From positions 1 through 51,186 of IMG/VR virus record IMGVR_UViG_3300021959_006617: a stretch of 51,186 bases of DNA. One strand, given 5' to 3'. The DNA is from a virus. The position numbers and the translations under genes were made by a program. The stretch's first letter is position 1. Every line of letters begins with the position of its first letter. This document shows, piece by piece, positions 15,435 to 24,800 of this stretch. Under the pieces are notes generated by a model. The model did no database searches. It was not told where the DNA came from and saw only the letters and a program-made list of their open reading frames with translations.

Positions 15435-15901
15435 TATTTTTCTCCTTTGAAGAATTCTCCAATTGGTATATCATATTTAATACTGTCTATCTTATGTACC
15501 CCTAATAAGTGGAGAACATAACTCGCTACGCTACTTCCTCTACCTACACCCCATACGATATTGTTAGCTCTCAATGTATCTACTATGTATTTCATACATT
15601 TCAACACCATTGTCATATTATACTTATTATATAGCTCTAGCTCTCTTTGTACTCTGGCACGCTGTTCATCTGTTTCACAGATATCCAAAACGTATTTTTC
15701 TATGTCCATTTCTTTGTACTGATGCGGAATGCGCCAGTTTTTTATATCTATCTCTCGCGGTGGTACGGGATAGTCTAAACGTTCTTGATCTATTCTTTGG
15801 ATGTATTTTTGGATATCTGCGTCTGTTTGGCAACGATCCAATATGTCTGGACCGTGTAGCATCACGCCTTGTACTAGCTGTTCTATTGTGTTAGTCGACA
15901 T
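15434..15901 (-). CDS. Truncated DnaE-like (C-family polymerase) domain protein
   Basis: 155 aa. The last 70 residues copy the region around the DnaE nucleotide-binding motif: a helix ELELYNKYNMTMVLKCMKYI, then GVGRGSSVAS (118-127), then YVLHLLGVHKIDSIKYD. In a full polymerase this is followed by the PDFDxD catalytic aspartates, but this protein ends at residue 155 before them. It therefore cannot polymerise DNA alone. It may bind host polymerase III, nucleotides or DNA. A TTGACA-N17-TACAAT promoter lies upstream in the preceding gene. Confidence 0.75.
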   Translation of the reverse strand: MSTNTIEQLVQGVMLHGPDILDRCQTDADIQKYIQRIDQERLDYPVPPREIDIKNWRIPHQYKEMDIEKYVLDICETDEQRARVQRELELYNKYNMTMVLKCMKYIVDTLRANNIVWGVGRGSSVASYVLHLLGVHKIDSIKYDIPIGEFFKGEK

Positions 15902-16121
15902 TAATTAGTTGATCCAAATCGTTATTACCATCATTTGTACGTTGTCTATATCTACGAGATAACTCATCTCTATATATTGTAACAAATGTTGCGATTTGTG
16001 TCAACAGTTCTTGGTTCCCTAATCGTGCGGCCTGTGAATATTTTTTGTTCAATTCGGATAGTTTCGCTTCAACTTCAGCGTCTTTAAGTTCTTCTAGATT
16101 TCCTTCTAGTGGATGAAACAT
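15891..16121 (-). CDS. Small conserved helical protein
   Basis: 76 aa starting MFHPLEGNLEELKDAEVE. I place the start at 16121 because it makes a TAATG overlap with the upstream stop; the longer frame adds 18 unlikely residues. Predicted helical hairpin, soluble, charged. Function unknown. It holds an internal promoter for the following gene. Confidence 0.6.
   Translation of the reverse strand: MFHPLEGNLEELKDAEVEAKLSELNKKYSQAARLGNQELLTQIATFVTIYRDELSRRYRQRTNDGNNDLDQLINVD
15956..15970 (-). promoter_or_regulatory. Small hairpin at predicted +1 of the DnaE-like transcript
   Basis: GAGAT-GAGTT-ATCTC on the minus strand, a perfect 5-bp stem starting at the predicted +1 (15969-15970). Confidence 0.4.
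15976..16004 (-). promoter_or_regulatory. Sigma70-type promoter for the DnaE-like/GroES-like operon
   Basis: Minus strand TTGACA (15999-16004), 17-nt spacer, TACAAT (15976-15981), 11 of 12 positions. It marks the switch from tail genes to replication and chaperone genes. Confidence 0.6.
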
Positions 16122-16741
16122 TAAGCAAACTGTCCTACATAGTGCATAAAGATAACACCTGATCGATGTCTCCAAACTTCTACAATAACAGGATCGGTCG
16201 CTGATGACAGTCTTAATGTAGGAAATGTTACAGGAGATGTTGGAAATCCAAGTGTTTTATAGACAGCACCACCCGAAGTCGTAAAAGTGATATCAACATT
16301 AGATCCATCACTGTAAAGTTCCAATGTCATTTTACCCATACCGATTGGAGTAGCTTCTGCAGGAGTGATACTAGGGTCACCAGGTAAGTTATCAAAATAA
16401 ACATTACTATTACTTGATCCACCTGTTTCGAATTTCCACATTTGGTAAGCACCATTTTCGTAATCGATACCACCACCTTCGTATATGGCAGAATCACCTG
16501 CTGTAGGAAATTTTTGTGTGCGATTGTTTACTAGTACGGCTCTTGTAAGATTATTCAACTGAAAATCATTGGTTTCAGTCAATTTTGCGGTACCGTCTTG
16601 TAACGCTGTGATTTCTTCTTTAGCATTACGGAAACTAGTTTTAATCGTGTCAAAATTGTCACGAAAAACTTGTGTGTCATTATCCTGCCCTGCTACAGGG
16701 AAGTTCTCATTAATACTTAAATAATTTATATTACTTGCCAT
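16121..16741 (-). CDS. Virion structural protein (tail associated)
   Basis: 206 aa. The N-terminus FPVAGQDNDTQVFRDNFDTI (about 14-33) is the kind of opening seen in T4-like marine phage tail proteins and resembles the attachment segments of the four genes upstream. The rest is beta-rich, ending in a VIVEVWRHRSGVIFMHYVG strand pair. It has its own late promoter (16774-16781) and SD (GGAGA), and overlaps the 823-aa gene by 11 nt. Confidence 0.7.
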   Translation of the reverse strand: MASNINYLSINENFPVAGQDNDTQVFRDNFDTIKTSFRNAKEEITALQDGTAKLTETNDFQLNNLTRAVLVNNRTQKFPTAGDSAIYEGGGIDYENGAYQMWKFETGGSSNSNVYFDNLPGDPSITPAEATPIGMGKMTLELYSDGSNVDITFTTSGGAVYKTLGFPTSPVTFPTLRLSSATDPVIVEVWRHRSGVIFMHYVGQFA

Positions 16742-19202
16742 CTATCTTTTCTCCACGTTGCGGGAATGCAAGGTATTTATCCTCTAATAGCCCGTCGATG
16801 GAATCAAATAGATATCGATCTATTGTGAAATCCATCTGTTTAAAATCAAACCCACTTGCCCTAATTTTTGCTAATATTCTTTCTGAACTACCAGGTTTAC
16901 AATAGCATAACGTTAATGCTTTAACAAATCCAGGTTCATAAGCATCTCCGCTTTGAATGCTTCTCATCCATAACGGTAAAAAATCTCTGTATCTTTCACC
17001 TACAGATTTAACACGATTACGCATATTTTTTATACTGTTTGGAAAAATCCTTTGATGATCGCTGTCGCTTACAAAAGGAATGTCTGTATCTACGCTTATC
17101 TTATCATAACTCACTAAAACCTTGCTATTAATATCGTCTGGAAGATTTATAGTATTGCTGATACTTTTACCATTCTTTTCATATTCATCGACTACATTAA
17201 CATAAATGGCCTCATACAATGTTTCCTGTGTAATCGGATCTTTTCCTTCTGCCACTGATAGGTCACCAAATAATAACCTTTTACGATAATGGTTACGGCT
17301 CATAGCCTGTACAAATTTTACAGCATCAAGACTTTCTATACCTGCATACAATAGCATTTTAAGTTCAGCCTGTACGGCATAGTTCGGGTCACCATATCTA
17401 TATAAATCAGCTGGAGTAAAGATAGTAGCGTCGGTGATGAAGTTAAACCATTGTAATCTTTTCTCTTTGCTTTGTAATGCTTTAACATAAACATTAGCAA
17501 AAGTTTTTGAATTATCTTCAATGACTTGTACTGTAAAAGTTCTTAGGCTTTCAGCATAGTTTAAATTATCTCTAGCTCTAATAGTGAAAGTAAATTTTCT
17601 ATCAAAACTAGTAGTACCAGCATCAAAAGTAGAATTGAAACTTCTCGAAGCTGTTGAATCAACTAAACTTGAATCTCTATCATAGAATCTAATAAGACCG
17701 GCTGTAGTATCATCTGAAAATTGATTAACTTTACCTTGTATGTCTCCGCTAGATAAAAATGTTAAACCTGGAGGTAATGTTCCGCTTACAAGATCGTATG
17801 CTACCCTTCCACCATAGGCTAAACTTTCAGCTCTCACATAGAGCAAGCTAGGCTGATTAGGTTTGATAGTTCCACGATCGCTAGGAGTGATCCAATTGAT
17901 AGCACTTTCAATTTCACCTATGATATCTACAGTGAATGTTTTTTCAGTGGTAGCAACGCTTGATTCCCAAAACGTTGGTTCATCAGAGGGAGTCTTTGCT
18001 CTATTATCTTGTAGAGCGATATAGATAAATCCTTCAAATCTTACAGCATCGTTTTTAGAATAGTTAGTAGAAGAATTCCAGTTTTCTCGGAAGGTATAAG
18101 TTTGATCAAATATTGTTGTATTGAAATCAATAGCCGCGATGGTAAACTTATATTGTCTTGTTACCGCCGCTTGATAAGGTACTTCTCCTGCGATTTCTCC
18201 GGTGGTCGAATCTAAGGTCATACCTGGAGGAAGCGTACTAACAGAACCGTCAGGATTGGTATTCTTTTTTAGATAGGTTATTACTCCAGGCAGTGTAGGA
18301 GGATCATATACTTCTAAGAAAATAGTAACATAGTTGTTTGCTCTAATCCTTCCTAGATAACTTTCAGTAATCCACAACGGTGATCTATCACTAGTAGCAT
18401 CTGCTTGGAATAGATTAGTATCTGATTGTATTAATGTAGTGTCTGCTTGTAGGAATTCTTCAGTAACCACATACATCTTGAATAATCTATTAACGGTATT
18501 CCTACCATCTGTGACTGCGACTACGAAATTATAGATGCGGCTTAATCTTCGAGGCTGTCTGCTAGGTTCATTGTAATCGTAATCTTGATTATCATATAAA
18601 AAACTATCAAATCCGTTGCTGGTTAAATCTAAGAAATCTAAAGGTGTTTGATCTAAAGGACCGGTATCATACCCACCGAATGGATCTTTGGTATATTCTA
18701 ATGCGAAGATCGGATCAGTGAAACCAGAGATTACACCAGTTTTAGATAATGACAATCCCGGAGGTAATGTTCCCCCTTGTGGTACTAGATAATATTCTAG
18801 AGTGTCCCCTGCTATTAAATCTGGATCGGTTGCTGATAAGCTAAAATTTACATAAGAATTATCTAATACAAAGTAAGAGTTATTATCACCTACCTGTAGA
18901 AATCCTTCTCTAGTGATCCATTCGGGAATATCACTGCCATCTACAGAAAGTTTAAAAGTTCTATCTTCTATGTCTTGACCGTCAGATGCACGTATAACAA
19001 ATCTACTTTCTGTAAAGGTTCGAACTTCAGTAGGACTTCCAGAAATCGAATTTCCTGATAATCTTAATCCGCGAGGTAAGTTTCCCGCGATTAACGAAAA
19101 TGTAACATCGCCGATGTTTGAGGTAGCGTCTAGAGGTATATCGAGTGTTACTCGTTCTGTGATTACCCCTAAACTGCCTGCAGGTGTGTTCCAAGTAATC
19201 AT
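16731..19202 (-). CDS. Large tail/baseplate protein with Ig-like repeats
   Basis: 823 aa, beta-rich. It contains several putative Ig domains of the He_PIG type, recognisable by repeated (L/T)PxGLxL...G.I.G turns (about residues 43-57, 138-160, 322-337, 472-487). A C-terminal alpha/beta part (about 580-823) contains FGDLSVAEGKDPITQ, YRDFLPLWMRS and CYCKPGSS segments. Probably a baseplate wedge extension or fibre connector. No enzymatic motif seen. Confidence 0.72.
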   Translation of the reverse strand: MITWNTPAGSLGVITERVTLDIPLDATSNIGDVTFSLIAGNLPRGLRLSGNSISGSPTEVRTFTESRFVIRASDGQDIEDRTFKLSVDGSDIPEWITREGFLQVGDNNSYFVLDNSYVNFSLSATDPDLIAGDTLEYYLVPQGGTLPPGLSLSKTGVISGFTDPIFALEYTKDPFGGYDTGPLDQTPLDFLDLTSNGFDSFLYDNQDYDYNEPSRQPRRLSRIYNFVVAVTDGRNTVNRLFKMYVVTEEFLQADTTLIQSDTNLFQADATSDRSPLWITESYLGRIRANNYVTIFLEVYDPPTLPGVITYLKKNTNPDGSVSTLPPGMTLDSTTGEIAGEVPYQAAVTRQYKFTIAAIDFNTTIFDQTYTFRENWNSSTNYSKNDAVRFEGFIYIALQDNRAKTPSDEPTFWESSVATTEKTFTVDIIGEIESAINWITPSDRGTIKPNQPSLLYVRAESLAYGGRVAYDLVSGTLPPGLTFLSSGDIQGKVNQFSDDTTAGLIRFYDRDSSLVDSTASRSFNSTFDAGTTSFDRKFTFTIRARDNLNYAESLRTFTVQVIEDNSKTFANVYVKALQSKEKRLQWFNFITDATIFTPADLYRYGDPNYAVQAELKMLLYAGIESLDAVKFVQAMSRNHYRKRLLFGDLSVAEGKDPITQETLYEAIYVNVVDEYEKNGKSISNTINLPDDINSKVLVSYDKISVDTDIPFVSDSDHQRIFPNSIKNMRNRVKSVGERYRDFLPLWMRSIQSGDAYEPGFVKALTLCYCKPGSSERILAKIRASGFDFKQMDFTIDRYLFDSIDGLLEDKYLAFPQRGEKIDGK
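16774..16781 (-). promoter_or_regulatory. Late-type promoter GATAAATA
   Basis: GATAAATAC on the minus strand inside the 3' end of the 823-aa gene, 32 nt before the ATG at 16741. An SD (GGAGA) lies in the leader. Confidence 0.6.
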
Positions 19203-19209
19203 AAGTTCC

Positions 19210-19758
19210 TTAAACTATTCGACCTGAATCTAAATTTAATCGTCCTGGTAAAGTGATAGTACCAAAATCAATATTTGAATTTGCCGTATTAAATTGTACG
19301 CTATTGTCAAATGTAGATCCGATTGGACCGAAATCCTGATAAGTTAAAATATCAGTAACACCTAACACGGTATCAACAGTAATTACAGAACCTAAAGCAG
19401 TAACATCAATGTTTTCTGTTCCTTGAACTGTAATCTGAGAATTAGTTGTTGCTAATACACTACCTGCATTAGTATCGATTCTAGTAAATGCATCCGGTTG
19501 TGTGCTATTGATTTTTAATGATGTGTCGAATTCTTCAATTAATATTTTTGTACCAGATATTAATTTTCTAAATTGTAGTTGTGAATCTACTTTTTGTGCG
19601 AACACGCTAGACCCAGTAACTCCGAGATTAGTTCCAGTTACGGTTAATGAACTTTCTAGTTCTGTGAAATTAGCATTAACTTTTTCAAACGCGGTCCTTA
19701 GATCATCACCAAGTCCGTCATTTACTACATTTCCGATGTTAATTGTTTGTATGGCCAT
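19210..19758 (-). CDS. Tail fibre/structural protein with shared N-terminal attachment motif
   Basis: 182 aa, beta-rich. The N-terminus IGNVVNDGLGDDLRTAFEKV (about 7-26), followed by NANFTELE, is the NDGxGDxxRxAFxKVNxNFxEL module shared with the genes at 19761, 20114 and 21853. The rest is Thr/Asp-rich beta repeats. Likely a short fibre or fibre-tip adaptor that docks on the same baseplate site as its paralogues (inference). Confidence 0.7.
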   Translation of the reverse strand: MAIQTINIGNVVNDGLGDDLRTAFEKVNANFTELESSLTVTGTNLGVTGSSVFAQKVDSQLQFRKLISGTKILIEEFDTSLKINSTQPDAFTRIDTNAGSVLATTNSQITVQGTENIDVTALGSVITVDTVLGVTDILTYQDFGPIGSTFDNSVQFNTANSNIDFGTITLPGRLNLDSGRIV

Positions 19759-19760
19759 AA

Positions 19761-20102
19761 TTATATTCCCGCTATCCTATTTTTAAAATCATCAAAATCT
19801 GTAGAGGAAGCTACTATATTTTTTAATTCTGATGTGCTGATATAACCAACTATACCACTATCTACGGTCAACTCGCTTGTTATAGTAACGGCCTGGTCGA
19901 TAGTGATAGCACTAGAGTCTGTGGTATCCATCACGCTACCAGTAAACTGGAAAGCACCTAGGTTAAGAGTAGTGTCACTGTTTAATCCCAGTGCTGTGTA
20001 TAGTTCTGTAAAGTTAGTATTGATCTTCTGGAAGGCACCTCTTAGGCTATCTCCTTGATTATCGTTTGCTGTTGCCCCTACATTAATCGTTAGTTTTGCC
20101 AT
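19761..20102 (-). CDS. Short tail fibre/adaptor with shared N-terminal attachment motif
   Basis: 113 aa. NVGATANDNQGDSLRGAFQK, then INTNFTELYTALGL (about 6-39), is almost the same module as at the start of the 2253-aa protein. Only about 70 residues follow, so it is little more than the attachment domain, perhaps a trimeric cap or linker. It ends 2 nt before the next gene. Confidence 0.7.
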   Translation of the reverse strand: MAKLTINVGATANDNQGDSLRGAFQKINTNFTELYTALGLNSDTTLNLGAFQFTGSVMDTTDSSAITIDQAVTITSELTVDSGIVGYISTSELKNIVASSTDFDDFKNRIAGI

Positions 20103-20113
20103 CTATCGCTCCC

Positions 20114-21853
20114 TTACCATGCACCCGTTGTGCCCCAGTCCTGCTTGACCCATATATCAGCAGTACCTGGTGCCGCCCAATCAGCTATACAAAAATATAC
20201 ACTGGTAGCATCAAATGCTATCATACCCTGTTTGTCTCCTGATGCCCCTGTCGAATCGCTAGGAACATTAGATACGTTAAATGCCGCGGTACCCGCTACA
20301 TCTATGTCACCGACTATCTTACCTTCTACAGCATCTACTAATTTGTTTGAATCATCACCAAACACTGAACCTGTTAAATCACCACCGTATGCAATCGCGG
20401 TCACTGAACCGTCAATAGTTAGATTGCCATCCTTGCCGAACGTGAAATCATATTGTCCTAATCCGCTGGCATTGGTTCTAATGATGATATCACCATCGGT
20501 GCTTGAACCACGAATATAAAAGTCTCCACCTTCATCTGAAAATAACGAATAATCTGTGTTTTTAATAAACACACCGTTTTCTGTTGTGACAGTATTTGTA
20601 TCTACCTCACCGACGATCAATCCTTCTACAGCGTCTACTAACTTAGTAGAGTTATCAGCAAACACGCTACCAGTAACATCACCTGTATGATATCCAGTGG
20701 TATTACCAGTTACATTTCCTACTAGATTACCATTCACTGTTCCTATAGTCGCTGTAACAAAATTATTGATAATACCAGTCCCAGCACCGCTTAAAATACT
20801 TGATGCTGTAACATTTAGTGTATCAACGGTTCCTTTGATTTTAGCATCGACTCCATCTACTAATAATGTCGAATCGTCTGCAAACACACTACCTATGATA
20901 TCAATATTTTGATCTACTGCTACTGTTAAAGTATCTGTGGCATCGTTGGTGTTTAAGTTTATACCATACCCAGCATTAAACGTAAATGTATCTGCTAGAT
21001 CATCAGCAACGATACTTGCCTGTCCTATAGTTCCTGTAACAGCGAATGTCCTAAATGTTACCTGTGCTGGACTTGAGTTAGTGATAGTAACGTCACCTGT
21101 AGCAGGATCATTTGATACTGTGATACCAGAACCTTGTGTGATTGAAACGACGCCAGTGTTAGTAAATGTTACTCCACCTGAAGTTGCACTAGCGGTGATA
21201 CCTGTTCCTGCCGCTCTGCCTGTAGCCGAAGCTGGTAAACTTGTTGTATTACCTACGCTGGTTACACCTGTGTTAGTTACAGTAATATTTCCTGTAGCAC
21301 TGCTTACCGAAATAGCAGTTCCTGCTATTAACTGTGTTACACCTGAGTTTTCAACGGTAATAGTTTCCGAAGCTGAATCAACGGCTAAACTAATACCAGT
21401 GCCTGATTCAAAATTTACATCGCTACCAAACTCAGTTGCGACAACAGAATTTCCACTATCTACTGTGATAGTTTTGAAAAATGTTTTATCAGGGTCAATT
21501 AATAAATTTCCATCTACTGTAGAATTCGCTGGTAAATTGATCGTAGTACCTATACCTTGTAGATGTGCAGATCCTAACCAAACACCATTGAATTCATTTC
21601 CTGGAATTGTGGAGTATTCTTCTACATAAATGTTTTTCCATTTGTAGGTAGAATCACCTATTCCGTAGGTATTAGTTGAAGTAGGTTTTAGATTAGTATC
21701 TAAAGTTTCAAAATCGATAGGAGTAAGTCCTGAACCCCCTCCTACAGTTGCAAGTAGTATATCAAAATTTTCATTTACCTTAACAAATGCGTCATGGACA
21801 TCACTCCATAATAAAGGTGGTATTCCTGGAACTATGTTTGGATTAAATGCCAT
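20114..21853 (-). CDS. Tail fibre protein with triplicated GSVFxDxSxxLVD repeats
   Basis: 579 aa. N-terminal attachment-like helix WSDVHDAFVKVNENFDILL (about 16-34), then a long Thr/Val/Gly-rich beta region with ITVTN/VTFTN repeats, then three copies of GSVFxDxSxxLVDxVxxxIxGxVDT. The C-terminal 60 residues (DKQGMIAFDATSVYFCIADW) are a small tip domain. Probably a trimeric fibre that binds the host surface. TAATG-coupled to the giant gene upstream. Confidence 0.75.
   Translation of the reverse strand: MAFNPNIVPGIPPLLWSDVHDAFVKVNENFDILLATVGGGSGLTPIDFETLDTNLKPTSTNTYGIGDSTYKWKNIYVEEYSTIPGNEFNGVWLGSAHLQGIGTTINLPANSTVDGNLLIDPDKTFFKTITVDSGNSVVATEFGSDVNFESGTGISLAVDSASETITVENSGVTQLIAGTAISVSSATGNITVTNTGVTSVGNTTSLPASATGRAAGTGITASATSGGVTFTNTGVVSITQGSGITVSNDPATGDVTITNSSPAQVTFRTFAVTGTIGQASIVADDLADTFTFNAGYGINLNTNDATDTLTVAVDQNIDIIGSVFADDSTLLVDGVDAKIKGTVDTLNVTASSILSGAGTGIINNFVTATIGTVNGNLVGNVTGNTTGYHTGDVTGSVFADNSTKLVDAVEGLIVGEVDTNTVTTENGVFIKNTDYSLFSDEGGDFYIRGSSTDGDIIIRTNASGLGQYDFTFGKDGNLTIDGSVTAIAYGGDLTGSVFGDDSNKLVDAVEGKIVGDIDVAGTAAFNVSNVPSDSTGASGDKQGMIAFDATSVYFCIADWAAPGTADIWVKQDWGTTGAW
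20304..20896 (-). repeat. Three copies of a GSVFxDxSxxLVD module in the 579-aa fibre protein
   Basis: Copies lie near 20834-20896, 20598-20672 and 20304-20370. Protein consensus GSVF(A/G)D(D/N)S then LVD(A/G)V(D/E). The DNA of the copies has diverged, so they are old internal duplications typical of beta-helical fibre shafts. Confidence 0.6.
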
Positions 21854-24800
21854 TATGATCTCCCTACCGCTACTTCAATTTTACCAATATGATCTGAATC
21901 GTAATTCTCTAACGCTTTACCAATCACTGTACCTGTCTGTGCTGTTCCTCGAGCACTTACCGCTACTCCCGGTATGCTTGATGTTACTATTAAATCACCT
22001 TTCTGTATTTTGCCAACTACTCTAACTGGAACACGTCCTTGTAGCGCCACTAGATTTTTCAATCCTGGACAACCTTCGTACATAGCGAACGCCGCCGTGT
22101 TCGAAACAACACCAGCTACTCTAGTATCTGCTTGTTTGTTAGTAGTCGTTACTTCTTTCTCCCCTCCGAACACTAGTACAGTTCCAACTTCATATTCTTT
22201 GTCACCTTCGTAGTATTCTGCCAAGTCAGCTGAGTATGTCGCTTGTAATCTCGATTCGCTTGGTGATGTACCAGTTAATGTCCAACGTCCTGTGATAGTT
22301 CCTGATGTAGTATTTCCACCTGTAGTTAATGCTAGAGTTTGTACAGCTGATGCTGTAATAGGAGCATCTGTAGATCCGTCTTGTGTTTTAAATTGATGTG
22401 CGTCATTCCAGTACTGTGTAACCTTATCAGAACCTAAACTACCGCTACCTACAACAACACCACCAGCAGTTTGCCAGCCATAATATCTTACATAACCACC
22501 TGATGCTGTCGCGGCAGTATCTATAGATAGATAACTATCAACTTTAAGTTGGTTAGCTGAAATAACATTACCACCAAAGTCACCGCTTGAATCACGGATA
22601 ACTAGTTTGCTATTATCACCAGCGCCACCATAAGCACCTACTGCTTGTACCACAGCATAATCACCATCGCTAGAGAAACTAGAACCGTTGGTTCTTCTTA
22701 AGAAACCAACTGTAGAATATTGTGATTTTTTAATAGCACCACCGTCATTAACTACAGTACTAAATGGCACAGCAGTAACATTACCAGTCGCTAAAGTTGA
22801 ATTACCAAGTACAGTTTTAGTGGTTACCTGTGCAAGTTTAGTTAATACCAAACCATTATCTTTAACAGTTAACCAACCATCTGTGGCTATGAACTGTGCT
22901 GAATCGAAACTTGCTAAACCTCTATCTGCTTGAGCGATGCCTGATGCACTAGCTCTAGTAGTCGCGGCATTCATTGATAATTTAGATTGTACAATACCTG
23001 CTGAAGCATTAACATCAGCATTTAAGATAACGCCTGGATTGATCTGTGCGTCTAAAGTGTTTGCTGTTGAATCTATGTTAAGACTAATGTCACCAACGAT
23101 TTCAACATTGATTGCTTCATTGCCAGCCCCTGTAAATGCTATGATATCTGCGGCTCTTAGATTATCTATTGTAAATTCTTGGAAGTTGGCAAACGTCATA
23201 CTTCTTAGATTCACACCGTCTAATGGATTGACAGGATTTGCTAAATTAGTAATCTTGTTATTATTCAGATTCATGTTGGCTTTCATACCTAGCTGTCCAT
23301 CTAAGGACATAAAGCCACCTGAAATCTGAGGTATTAATAAACTATCAGTTACTACTGAACCACCATGAGTAATACCTAGTCTACGTTCTATGTAGCCTCT
23401 AGCGGCATTTTCTGTTGGTACAGTATCTGTAGCGTTGTCAGAGAAACTTGAATCAGTTGAAAATTCACTAACCGGAACACCACGTTTAAAACCAATACCA
23501 TCTAAGTTTGAAAGAGCGATACTTGATGCGAATGTAACAGCACCAGTACCTTGGTCAACTCGGAAATATGGTCCTACACTGAAATTACCGAATTGGTCAG
23601 TAGTTACATAGAACACACGTCCTACATCTCGTTCTTCAGTTTCTGTATCTGGATTAGGTGAGTTTACTGGAGCACCATAAATTTCATTAGGGTAATTAGT
23701 ATCGGCATACGATCCCGTACCAATTTCTAATAAGTCATGCCCGGTAACACGTGTTAGTGAAATACGAATTGTTAATGTACCTTCAGCACCGTTAGTAGAA
23801 GACTGGACACCTGATTTTAATGTTACAGCTGATCCGTATTTTTGTACACTATGTACCAACGGTCTATCTAAAGTAATTCTAGCATAAGGTTCTAACGTTA
23901 CTGCTTCTGATTCATAGGCAGTGATAACATATTCTTCACCTTTGAAACAGAACATAGTTTCAACGATACGTTGTGCATCTGATGGACCTACAGCTACCAC
24001 AGCAAATGTATCATCTCCTACTCTTCCTTTTGGAATACCAAAGTATGCTGTACCTGTTAGCGAACCAGATGTATCAACAGCCACAGAGCTAGCTAACGCT
24101 TCTGGATCTAATGCTACCCGGAATTGAGTAGCGGTAAGACCAGTTGATAGTACATGGAAGTGTGATGTTGTACTTAAACCGGCCGGTAACGATCCTCCGA
24201 GAGAAGTTTTAAATAAAACAACATCTCCAGCACTTAGCCCGTGTCCTGCCGAAACTGTAATAACTGCTGGACTAGCAATACTAATGCTATCAATAGCGGT
24301 CATACCGGCAAGCGCAGTTACTTCATCTACATAACCAACCTGTTCTCCAGGTTGTTTGATAGTAATATCTACATAGTTGTAGTTTTCTCTAATGTTAGTT
24401 GTTGTTAATCCGTCGATATTATAGCTATGGGTTCCAGTACCCGCTCCGGTGATTTCTAAAGGATCACCTGCTCTGGTAGTTGAAACTTGAAAATCTACAT
24501 CAGTTAATCCGTCACCAACTACATGGAAAATATCATCGGCATTTAAAGGCGGCGGTAAAGTAACTGTACTTTCAAACTGTATGGTTGTGTTCTCTAAAAG
24601 TTTATGTGTTTTTTTACCTTTAATAGTAAGACCACTACCGTTGGATAGAGTATGTGTCGCTCCGCCCTCACTTGTCGAGACTGTAAATTGATTATAGTTA
24701 GGAACACTGATAACATAATAGGTCGTTCCTGATGTAAATCCGTTAGCAGTTGATGTTGGAATAAACTTGTCACCTATAACTAATCTATGATTCTGAGAAG

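Noticed and set aside
20937-21629. Long plus-strand reading frames opposite the tail genes (also 3900-4598, 33860-34513)
   Set aside because: They mirror strongly supported minus-strand genes, have no SD or promoter, and their composition is what the antisense of Thr/Val-rich or coding sequence gives.
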